This document shows positions 52,602 to 60,082 of a stretch of DNA of 64,000 nt, one piece after another. Location of the stretch: assembly GCA_001804785.1 (NCBI GenBank), contig MHBG01000064.1, positions 17,894 through 81,893 of the forward strand, given 5' to 3'. The position numbers were made by a program, and so were the translations under genes. The notes below the pieces were generated by a model. That model was given only the letters and a program-made list of their open reading frames with translations, was not told where the DNA came from and did no database searches. The DNA is from Lentisphaerae bacterium GWF2_45_14 (GTDB taxonomy: Bacteria; Verrucomicrobiota; Lentisphaeria; Victivallales; GWF2-45-14). How positions within the stretch are numbered: the stretch's first letter is position 1; the number at the start of each line of letters is the position of its first letter.

Positions 52602-53780
52602 TTATGGGAGTTCGACTTCCTGCCCTTTTCGTTCTGCGGAAAGATATGCTCCGTACATTACAGACACTGTATCAAGACCGAGCGATTTTCCGCATTCCGG
52701 TTCGCGGTGGTTTTCTATCGCTGAAAGGAAGTCGTCGATTTCCTGCGGGTAACCTGTCATCCAGTCTTCATCGGGCGATGGAAACGACCAGCCCTGTTTT
52801 GTTCCAAGTTTTTCAGTGAGGTAAACATCTTTAAGAAGTTCATCCTTAGGATTATACAGTGTGCATGCGTCGACCGGATTTATATTGCAGCGCATTCTGT
52901 GATTATTTGCGAAGACCTCAAGGTAGTTGTGGACTCCGCCCATCACTATTTCGTTGGAGAAGATGTCGGCCACAAAGGAATCTTCAAAGACGATATGCAT
53001 CTGGCAGAAATCTTCCACGTCATAATAATCCGAACGTAAAAAACCGGCATCGCGGAACTTGGGATTTTGGGTTATGCTGTGCGTCCTTGCGCTTACGGAT
53101 TTAGGGCGGATTGCATTTCCGTTCTGTATAATGCCTTCAAGTTGTTTTAGATAGAGCGCGGCTGTCAGAGGGTGGCATCCTTTTCCCACAATTGAGCCGC
53201 CGCCTGATTTTTTCCATATTCCATACGCCGGAGAATGCGAGCCGCTGTGCGATTCCTCTCCGATTATCCAGAGTATCTGTCCTTTGGAAGCCCTGAGGAT
53301 TTCGGCCTCTTTTTTTACCGCGGGCGCATAAACCCAATTTTCAGCGTAGCAGAGAGTTATATTATTTTTTTCGGCAGAACTGACTATTTTTGAAGCGCTC
53401 TCGACCGCCTTTTCGAACATTGTTATTTTAGGAAATTTGTCGCCTCTCCAGTTGTCCGGGGCGTTTTCCGGGCCATAGTAGCCGGTGAAAGGCTTTTCAA
53501 CGATAGCATGCTTGCCGGCGTTTGCGGCTTCTACCGCATAAAGCTCATGCACGTTTCCCGGTGCGCAAATATCCACGACATCAACGTGTTCAAGCATTTC
53601 ATCAAATGTGTTGAATGCCCTTATTCCTTTTTCTGAGGCGAATTTTTTTCTCTTTTCCTCAGTGGGCGAATAACAGCCTTCGACGGAGACACGCGTGCCC
53701 TGACGCGAGTATGAGGCATAATGGAAATTAGCGGCGAATCCTGATCCTACAATTCCTATTCTCAAAGGTGATTTATTCAT
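52602..53780 (-). CDS. Gfo/Idh/MocA-family oxidoreductase
   Basis: This 392-residue NAD(P)-dependent dehydrogenase has the dinucleotide fold IGIVGSGFAANFHY (8-21), DVVDICAPGNVHELYAVEAANAGKHAIVEKPF with the family EKP lysine (about 95), and the active-site region GKGCHPLTAALYL near 200. Members oxidise or reduce sugars, inositols and related compounds; the substrate is not readable. It overlaps the alpha-oxoamine synthase gene by four bases (ATGA) and closes a three-gene operon with the kinase. It converges on the pyrophosphatase gene with a five-base gap. Confidence 0.88.
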   Translation of the reverse strand: MNKSPLRIGIVGSGFAANFHYASYSRQGTRVSVEGCYSPTEEKRKKFASEKGIRAFNTFDEMLEHVDVVDICAPGNVHELYAVEAANAGKHAIVEKPFTGYYGPENAPDNWRGDKFPKITMFEKAVESASKIVSSAEKNNITLCYAENWVYAPAVKKEAEILRASKGQILWIIGEESHSGSHSPAYGIWKKSGGGSIVGKGCHPLTAALYLKQLEGIIQNGNAIRPKSVSARTHSITQNPKFRDAGFLRSDYYDVEDFCQMHIVFEDSFVADIFSNEIVMGGVHNYLEVFANNHRMRCNINPVDACTLYNPKDELLKDVYLTEKLGTKQGWSFPSPDEDWMTGYPQEIDDFLSAIENHREPECGKSLGLDTVSVMYGAYLSAERKGQEVELP

Positions 53781-54937
53781 GATATTTTTTCTTTTATTTC
53801 TTTAAATTTTTTTATAAGAAGCGCCATATCTTCCTCCGTATGAATGGCATTAACGGTTATCCTGACGCGCGCCTTTCCCGCCGGGACGGTCGGAGGTCTT
53901 ATGCCTGTTACAAGGATATTGTTTTCATAAAAGAATTTCGAAACTTTCATTGTCGTTTCGGAACTTCCGAGAACAACTGGGATGATATGACTCGAACTTT
54001 CTCCGGTGTCAAAACCAAGTTCCTGAAGCGAACTGCGAAGTTTTGCGGCTTTTTTCTGGAGAGCAGTCCTTATTTCTGACGATTCAGGCGATTGCACAAT
54101 TTTCAACGCGGCGGAAATAGCTCCGCAGACCGCAGGAGGGAGAGCCGTGCTGTAAATAAATGAACCGCAGCTATTTATAAAGTAGTCGCGAAGTTCTTTC
54201 GAGCACGCAGCATAAGCGCCGTAAGAGCCGAGGGCTTTGCTGAAGGTTCCCATCGCAATATCACAGGCGGAGGGATTTGCAAGGCCTTCGCCGCGTGCGC
54301 CGAAGAGTCCGGAGCCGTGTGCGTCGTCAAGGTAGAGTATCGCATCATATTTCTGGGCTATTTTCTGCAAGCCTTCGACGTCGGACATATCTCCGTCCAT
54401 GCTGAAAATAGTTTCATCGACTATCAATTTGCGAGACGAGCCGGCTGATTTTTCAAGCAGTTTCTCAAGATGCCCCAAGTCGTTGTGCCTAAATCTTTTA
54501 AAGTCTCCGTCTGAAAGTCTGCATCCGGCGTTGAGGCTGGCGTGATTAAGTTTATCGGCGAATACTTCGGTTCCATGTCCGGCGAGGGCCGGGATCATGC
54601 CTGAGTTGGCGAGAAAGCCTGAGCCGAATATCAGGGCAGCTTCCGCGCCCTTCCACTCGGCTATTTCATTTTCAAGGTTTTCATAAGCGTCAATGGTACC
54701 GGTGACGAGTCTGGAAGCTCCGGAACCGGCGCCATACTTGTTTACCCATTTTGTTGATTCGGCGATAACGTCAGGGTGATTGGAAAGCCCGAGATAATCA
54801 TTGGAGGAGAAGTTGAGACAGCGCCGCCCGTCGGCAATACATTTGCGCGCCGAAAAAGGAACGATATTTCTGAGCGTCCTGAAATTATCGTTTTTTTTTG
54901 CTTCTTTCAAAAAATCTTCTATAAATTCGAATTTCAT
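53777..54937 (-). CDS. Alpha-oxoamine synthase (BioF/KBL-like)
   Basis: This 386-residue PLP enzyme of the 8-amino-7-oxononanoate synthase / 2-amino-3-ketobutyrate CoA ligase family has CLNFSSNDYLGLSNHP (about 40-55), YGAGSGASRLVTGT, DETIFSMDGDMSD, DDAHGSGLFG and the PLP lysine 234 in MGTFSKALGSYGA. These enzymes condense an amino acid with an acyl-CoA. True BioF would make the biotin precursor, but no bio gene is nearby; the partner oxidoreductase and upstream Ser/Thr kinase point to another product. The start lies three bases after the kinase stop. Confidence 0.85.
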   Translation of the reverse strand: MKFEFIEDFLKEAKKNDNFRTLRNIVPFSARKCIADGRRCLNFSSNDYLGLSNHPDVIAESTKWVNKYGAGSGASRLVTGTIDAYENLENEIAEWKGAEAALIFGSGFLANSGMIPALAGHGTEVFADKLNHASLNAGCRLSDGDFKRFRHNDLGHLEKLLEKSAGSSRKLIVDETIFSMDGDMSDVEGLQKIAQKYDAILYLDDAHGSGLFGARGEGLANPSACDIAMGTFSKALGSYGAYAACSKELRDYFINSCGSFIYSTALPPAVCGAISAALKIVQSPESSEIRTALQKKAAKLRSSLQELGFDTGESSSHIIPVVLGSSETTMKVSKFFYENNILVTGIRPPTVPAGKARVRITVNAIHTEEDMALLIKKFKEIKEKIS

Positions 54938-54940
54938 TTT

Positions 54941-55951
54941 TCAAAACGTGATTTTCGTTGTTTTTACCGGTAATACAAGGGTGGGGCTGCCGGGGCGCAG
55001 CGATGCCTTGCGTTTCTCGTCTTTTTCAAAGACATACGCCATATTCTCTCTCATATATTTTGCGAGGGTTACGATAGTCGGGCCGTAGCCGTCCTTATAT
55101 ATATAGTATTCAAGTTCCCTGGCAAGTTCCGCTGTGGAGCAGTAGCGTTGGTCGGCTTCGGGGGCGAGGCATTTTTCGATGATGTTCATGAGAGGTCTGT
55201 CATTCTTAAACTCATCGGGAAATTTCCCCCAGTTGATGTAATTAGATTTTGCCTGTTCCAGCAGCTTTGCGAAGTCATTTGATACGTCTCTGGTGTGCTC
55301 TCCTGAAATGAGATAGAATAGAACGATGCCCAGCGAGTAAATGTCCGATCGGAAATCGAGTGCTTTCCCCGATGCCTGCTCGGGCGACATGAAGGGAAGT
55401 TTTCCTGAAACCGTTCCGTCGGAGACCATGGTGGCTGCTTTTGCAATCCCGAAATCGGTCAGTTTCGGAAGCCCTTCGGTTGTTATGAGTACATTGCTTG
55501 GGCATACATCGCAATGGACTATATTCAGAGGTGTTTCATCACGGGCAGTGCGGCTGTGTGCATAGGCGAGTCCGCGTGCGATACGGCTTGCAATGAAGAC
55601 CGCCAGGTTGAGCGGTATTTTTATCTTGAGCTTTATATGGAAATCAATGAACTCGTGAAGTGTTATTCCGTCAACATACTCAATAACGAAATAGTAGTTT
55701 CCCTCGTACTTCCCGAGCTGGTATATCTGGACAATATTTTCGTGGACGAGGTTGGCTACGAGGAGCGCCTCGGCACGGAACATGTCAACGAATCGTTTTT
55801 CGGATGAAAGCGGGGCGAGCAATGTCTTAACGGCCACGGTCTTGACGAAACCGTCAACACCCTTCTGATATGCTTTGTAAACCGCGCCCATTCCTCCCTC
55901 GGCAATGCATTCGACGATCTCAAACTCGACACTGTCTTTTATTTTAAACAT
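54941..55951 (-). CDS. Soluble serine/threonine protein kinase (non-RD)
   Basis: This 336-residue Hanks-type kinase has no membrane segment or extracellular domain. Motifs: Gly-rich loop IAEGGMGAVYKAY, the ATP lysine 42 (VAVKTLL), the catalytic loop HCDVCPSNVL (146-155), DFGIAKA (166-172), MSPEQASG and DIYSLGIVLFYLI. The Arg before the catalytic Asp is Cys (HCD rather than HRD), so it is a non-RD kinase whose activity may not need activation-loop phosphorylation. The C-terminal 60 residues lie outside the kinase domain and have no known motif. The ATG at 55951 follows GGGAG. It is the first gene of the operon with the oxoamine synthase and oxidoreductase. Confidence 0.9.
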   Translation of the reverse strand: MFKIKDSVEFEIVECIAEGGMGAVYKAYQKGVDGFVKTVAVKTLLAPLSSEKRFVDMFRAEALLVANLVHENIVQIYQLGKYEGNYYFVIEYVDGITLHEFIDFHIKLKIKIPLNLAVFIASRIARGLAYAHSRTARDETPLNIVHCDVCPSNVLITTEGLPKLTDFGIAKAATMVSDGTVSGKLPFMSPEQASGKALDFRSDIYSLGIVLFYLISGEHTRDVSNDFAKLLEQAKSNYINWGKFPDEFKNDRPLMNIIEKCLAPEADQRYCSTAELARELEYYIYKDGYGPTIVTLAKYMRENMAYVFEKDEKRKASLRPGSPTLVLPVKTTKITF

Positions 55952-56015
55952 AAGCTCCCGCCATATTTTCAATCTGGATAAAGTTAATGCGTCAGGCGCA
56001 AATCTTCAAATACCT

Positions 56016-56043
56016 TGACTCGGGGCAGGAATAAATTATATTA
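56016..56043 (+). promoter_or_regulatory. Promoter of the AAC(3)-family gene
   Basis: TTGACT (56016-56021) and TATATT (56038-56043) are separated by 16 bases; each is one base off consensus. The predicted start near 56050 gives a leader of under 20 bases before the ATG at 56068, which has only a weak GAAAG ribosome site. It lies in the 116-base divergent gap with the kinase gene. Confidence 0.5.
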
Positions 56044-56067
56044 TCCGTCTAAATAGAAAGTTTTTTT

Positions 56068-56826
56068 ATGGATATTCCCGAGATAATAGCATTGGGACTT
56101 TCCGCATGCGGATTAAAACAGGGAGACACAACTCTGGTACATTGCTCACTGCGTTCACTCGGAATTGAAAATGCGGCGGAATCTTTGCTTGAAGGGCTGC
56201 TGCGTATCCTTGGCGAAGATGGAACAATCCTTGTTCCATCGCTTAGTTATATGACGATAAATGCGGAGCAGAATTTTTTTGATATCAATTCAACTCCTTC
56301 GTGCGCAGGGGGATTTACGGAATATTTTAGAAAATGCCCGGGCGTTGAAAGAAGCCTCCACCCTACTCATTCAGTATGCGGACTTGGGAAACATGCCTGT
56401 GCCGTTCTCTCAAAACATCAGCTTGACAATAGTCCCTGCGGTCCGAATTCGCCCTACGCCGCGTTGAGGGACTGCGGCGGAAAGATCATCTTTATCGGCT
56501 GCGGTATAAGGCCGAACACATCAATGCACGGAGTTGAGGAAACGTTGAGCCCTTATCCGCCTTACCTTTTTTCAGAAAGCGTTCGTTATATCCTGAAAGG
56601 AGCCGACGGCAAAATTTCTGGAATGGACTGTCTCAGGCATGGCTTCAAGAAATTCGGCTACGTGCAGCGCTATGACAGGATAGAACCGCTTCTTTCATCC
56701 TCCGAAATGTTCAAGGGAAAACTCATGGACGCGGAAATTGTAGTCATGGATGCCCGCGCAGTATGGGAAAAAGGGCACGCCGCTCTTCTAAGAGACAAAT
56801 TATTCTTTGTCGAGAAGATTAATTAA
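56068..56826 (+). CDS. AAC(3)-family N-acetyltransferase
   Basis: This 252-residue member of the antibiotic N-acetyltransferase (AAC(3)) superfamily has TTLVHCSLRSLG near 21-32, ILGEDGTILVPSLSYM, the conserved HPTHSVCGLG (about 99-108) and GIRPNTSMHGVEETL. In bacteria that do not make antibiotics, such genes usually act on amino sugars or other amines, so a resistance role should not be assumed. Its stop region overlaps the converging HD-domain gene by 27 bases. It is monocistronic with its own promoter. Confidence 0.85.
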   Translation: MDIPEIIALGLSACGLKQGDTTLVHCSLRSLGIENAAESLLEGLLRILGEDGTILVPSLSYMTINAEQNFFDINSTPSCAGGFTEYFRKCPGVERSLHPTHSVCGLGKHACAVLSKHQLDNSPCGPNSPYAALRDCGGKIIFIGCGIRPNTSMHGVEETLSPYPPYLFSESVRYILKGADGKISGMDCLRHGFKKFGYVQRYDRIEPLLSSSEMFKGKLMDAEIVVMDARAVWEKGHAALLRDKLFFVEKIN

Positions 56827-57393
56827 TTCCTTCAATTTTGCCGTATTTTTTTTCTTGAGGGGCCCGCGTGATTTTTTGGCGGCATCTGTGAAGTACGAAT
56901 GTGACTCCATGAATTTAAGTTCAAATTCAAGCCAGCTGGCATCAGAATAAATAATGTTTTGACAAGAAAGTTCCTCGCGGAACAAGGCCGCCTTCTCGAA
57001 AAAACTGTCAGTGCCAAGGTAAGAAAGATCCGCATCGCGGATTATTTTTTCGAGTATGTCCGAAGGGCTATGGAGAAGAGCGGTCGCCATTATGATTCGG
57101 CAAACCTTGTCGATATTATCCTGAGTATATCCGAAGCGTGGCAACTCTTTTTTTGCAAATGCGCATGCAATCGACTCATTATTTATGTACTGGACAAGAA
57201 ATCCGGCATCATGCATACACGCGGCAGTAAGTAAGATCGTGAAATCTTCGCCCTGAATTCCTTCTTCCGGGGCAAACTCACGACAGGCTTCGAGCACTTC
57301 TATGGTATGTTCAAGATTATGATAAGTCAATATTCCCGGCAAGGTCTCTTTGAGGGTTTGCAGTATAAAATCTTTCAGGCTTTCGAAATCCAT
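56800..57393 (-). CDS. HD-domain phosphohydrolase-like protein
   Basis: This 197-residue HD-superfamily protein has TYHNLEHTIEVLEAC (about 23-37), the HD pair in AACMHDAGFLVQY (about 57-69), and the later Asp motif IRDADLSYLGTDS near 115. The fold is that of metal-dependent phosphohydrolases and phosphodiesterases; the substrate is unknown and there is no signalling domain attached. The tail is very basic (KKSRGPLKKKNTAKLK). It overlaps the converging AAC(3) gene at the 3' end. AGGA lies ten bases before the ATG. Confidence 0.82.
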   Translation of the reverse strand: MDFESLKDFILQTLKETLPGILTYHNLEHTIEVLEACREFAPEEGIQGEDFTILLTAACMHDAGFLVQYINNESIACAFAKKELPRFGYTQDNIDKVCRIIMATALLHSPSDILEKIIRDADLSYLGTDSFFEKAALFREELSCQNIIYSDASWLEFELKFMESHSYFTDAAKKSRGPLKKKNTAKLKELINLLDKE

Positions 57394-57500
57394 ACCGCTT
57401 GTTTCCTCAGTTTATTTTACGATAGCAGTTTGCCTTCCTTTTGCAAACGAAAGCCGAAATGACTTGCAAAAACACGTTCCTCCAGATAGCTTAATACAAA

Positions 57501-58181
57501 ATGGAAGAACTGTACGCTATGAAATATTTGAAGCACGAGAATAAGTTTCTTTATCTTCTCTCGGCAATGGGGATAATGATGGTGGCGGTGCCGGACGCAG
57601 AACTGCCGGGGGGGAAGGACTGGATTGTCCAGATAATCTATCTTGCCATGCTCCTAGGTGCGCTTTACGCCATGAAGAAGCGCAAGCGCGGCATTGTAAC
57701 ATCAACCCTTATAGCGATGAGCGGTTTTGCGCTTAACACCTCGGGGCTTATGATGAACATAAAGTTGCTGTCCCTTACTGGAGACGGATTGTATCTTCTG
57801 TTTTATCTGATATTTATAGCGAGCGTACTTTCGGATGTTCTCAAGTCCCCGAAGGTCACGAAGGATTCCTTCTGCGGGGTCATATGTGTATATCTCATGA
57901 TTGGGATATTCTATGCCACCTTATATAAAGCGTTGGAGTACGCGATGCCGGGTTCCTTTACGAACGTGAATATCATGACGTATTCAACAGGCGACCCCAG
58001 TTTTTTCAATCTGTTATACTTCAGCTTTATAACGCTTGCTACGGTGGGCTACGGAGATATAACGCCATTAAGCCCTATAGCCAAATCACTGGTGATATTG
58101 GAAAGCACGACGGGCGTTTTTTATATAGCAATCCTGATATCGCATCTCATCGGACACTCACAAAGGCAGCACACGGAATGA
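57501..58181 (+). CDS. Six-helix potassium-channel-like protein (Ion_trans_2)
   Basis: The 226 residues form about six membrane helices plus a pore loop: four early helices (about 15-33, 39-54, 62-84 and 89-110), a fifth (CGVICVYLMIGIFYATLY), the selectivity filter LATVGYGDITPL (about 176-187) and a last helix (TGVFYIAILISHLIGHS). TVGYGD is the classic potassium filter. There is no RCK, cyclic-nucleotide or other ligand domain and no charged S4-like helix, so gating is not evident. Start may be ATG 57501 or ATG 57519, which has GGAAGAA nine bases upstream. It converges on the hybrid kinase gene, 17 bases apart. Confidence 0.88.
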   Translation: MEELYAMKYLKHENKFLYLLSAMGIMMVAVPDAELPGGKDWIVQIIYLAMLLGALYAMKKRKRGIVTSTLIAMSGFALNTSGLMMNIKLLSLTGDGLYLLFYLIFIASVLSDVLKSPKVTKDSFCGVICVYLMIGIFYATLYKALEYAMPGSFTNVNIMTYSTGDPSFFNLLYFSFITLATVGYGDITPLSPIAKSLVILESTTGVFYIAILISHLIGHSQRQHTE

Positions 58182-58198
58182 ATCTTTAATCAGAAAGA

Positions 58199-60070
58199 CT
58201 ATCCGAGACATTTTGACAATGTTTCGGCAAGTTCTTTCATTGAGACGGGTTTGACGAGAATGTCCTTTATCCCAATGGCAATGATTTCATCTTTGTTGAG
58301 GGCGTTGCTGTAACCGGTACAAAGGAATATCGGAATATCGGGTCGGATTTTCAGTATTTCCTTTGCGAGGCTGGAGCCAGGCATGCCGGGCATTGTCTGG
58401 TCGGTAATGACAAGACTGTATGAGTGCGGGTTTTTCCTGAACTCCGCAAGGGCAGCTTCAGGCTCGTTGAAGACGGCGACTTGATATTTGAGTTTGACTA
58501 GCATTTTTTCCATGAGTTCGGCAAGGAGGACTTCGTCATCTACAAAAAGTACTTTTTCGCCGCTGCCGCCGGGAAACAGACGGGTTTCAGACGGCATAAT
58601 CTCTCCGTGCACCTCGATTCTCGGGATAAATACAGTAAATGTGCTGCCTTTGCCCGGCTCGCTTGAGACCTTTATTTCGCCGTTCAATTCCTTTACTCCG
58701 TTTCTAACCATTGAAAGACCCATTCCTGTGGCTTCACCTACTGGTTTTGTGGTGAAAAACGGTTCGAATATTTTATCAATGACGTTGGGGCTTATTCCTT
58801 TGCCGGTATCAGAGACGGAAAGCCTTATATAGGGGCCTGGTTTTATCTCTTTAAACGATGGGGCTTTGTTCATCGTCAGATTAAAGTCTTCGAGGATTAC
58901 TTCCAGAGTTCCGCCTGATTCGCGCATGGCATACGAGGCATTGGCACAGAGGTTCATCAGAATCTGATGGATTTCAGTGGGGTCGCCGAGTACGCATGAA
59001 TTGCTTTTAATATTTCTCTTTATTTTGATACTTGAGGGAATAGTGGACTCTATAAATTTGAGTATTTCCCTTACCATGATGGCCATTTGGATTGGCCCCT
59101 TCCTTCTCTTTGAGCTTCTTGAAAATGTAAGTATTTGTTTTACAAGATCTTTGGCCCTTATTCCGGCCCCGAATATCTGTTCAAAGAATTCATGTGCGGC
59201 ACTATTTTTTTCAGTTTCATCCATACCCATTTCGGTATATCCGAGTATGCCCATGAGTATGTTGTTGAAGTCATGGGCTATCCCGCCCGCGAGAGTGCCC
59301 ATCGCCTGCATTTTATGTGACTGACTGAGCTGCTTTTCAAGTTCAATCTCATGGCTCATATCTCTTTGACAGGAGACGTAGCCTGTGATGTTTCCGTCCT
59401 TGTCGGTGATAGGGGAAATTGTCATGCTCATTTCGAAGAAGGAACCGTCTTTTCTTCGATCTATTATCTCGCCCTTCCATTTTTTCCCGGCGCTTATCGT
59501 ATCCCATATTCCCTTCTGGAACAAACTGCTGTGTTCGCCGCTTTCGAGTATTCTGATTGATTTGCCTTTAACTTCCGTGCGGGTGTAGCCTGTTATTTTT
59601 TCAAAGGCGGGATTGACGAACTGGATTATTCCTTCCGTGCCGGTAATCACGATGGCCTCGGAAGATTCCTCGACCAGTGTGGCGGCTTTTATTAGTTCGG
59701 TCTCAAGTTCCTTGCGAACATTGATATTCTCAAAAATAAATGCGAAGCTGTTATCGGACAGTGGGCAAAGAAGACCTGAGAAGAAATGGCCTTTATGCCG
59801 GGCTTCAAATTTTCTATGCTGTTGTTTTTCCGTGACGGCCTTAAAGTACTTTTCTTTAATCTCCTTGACATATTCGGGAAAAATTTCATGGAAATATTTT
59901 CCCACAATATCCTTTGCCGCGAAACCGGAATAAGATTCGAATGTACTGTTTACGTCGGCTATTTTGAAAGCGGATGCCTTGCCTGAACTGTCCCTTTCCA
60001 CGTCGAAGATAATCGCGGAGATACCGGCATCTTCCATAAGTGTTTTGTAAATTTTAGAGTTGTCCATCAT
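58199..60070 (-). CDS. PAS-domain hybrid sensor histidine kinase
   Basis: The 623 residues are cytoplasmic, with no membrane segment: PAS 1 (about 5-125), PAS 2 (about 130-245; EAIVITGTEGIIQFVNPAFEKITGYTR) and a HisKA domain with phospho-acceptor His in LAGGIAHDFNNILMG (near 264). The HATPase_c domain carries N, G1 and G2 boxes (NLCANASYAM, SVSDTGKGIS, GMGLSMV). The C-terminal receiver (about 495-620) has VLFVDDE and the phospho-Asp in LVITDQTMPGMPG. The stimulus is unknown. It follows the DNA polymerase gene by 12 bases and may be co-transcribed. AGGG lies six bases before the first of two ATGs. Confidence 0.92.
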   Translation of the reverse strand: MMDNSKIYKTLMEDAGISAIIFDVERDSSGKASAFKIADVNSTFESYSGFAAKDIVGKYFHEIFPEYVKEIKEKYFKAVTEKQQHRKFEARHKGHFFSGLLCPLSDNSFAFIFENINVRKELETELIKAATLVEESSEAIVITGTEGIIQFVNPAFEKITGYTRTEVKGKSIRILESGEHSSLFQKGIWDTISAGKKWKGEIIDRRKDGSFFEMSMTISPITDKDGNITGYVSCQRDMSHEIELEKQLSQSHKMQAMGTLAGGIAHDFNNILMGILGYTEMGMDETEKNSAAHEFFEQIFGAGIRAKDLVKQILTFSRSSKRRKGPIQMAIMVREILKFIESTIPSSIKIKRNIKSNSCVLGDPTEIHQILMNLCANASYAMRESGGTLEVILEDFNLTMNKAPSFKEIKPGPYIRLSVSDTGKGISPNVIDKIFEPFFTTKPVGEATGMGLSMVRNGVKELNGEIKVSSEPGKGSTFTVFIPRIEVHGEIMPSETRLFPGGSGEKVLFVDDEVLLAELMEKMLVKLKYQVAVFNEPEAALAEFRKNPHSYSLVITDQTMPGMPGSSLAKEILKIRPDIPIFLCTGYSNALNKDEIIAIGIKDILVKPVSMKELAETLSKCLG

Positions 60071-60082
60071 GAAAGACCCTTT

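Noticed and set aside
56068-56826. Aminoglycoside resistance gene
   Set aside because: AAC(3)-superfamily membership alone does not show resistance; there is no mobile element or resistance context.
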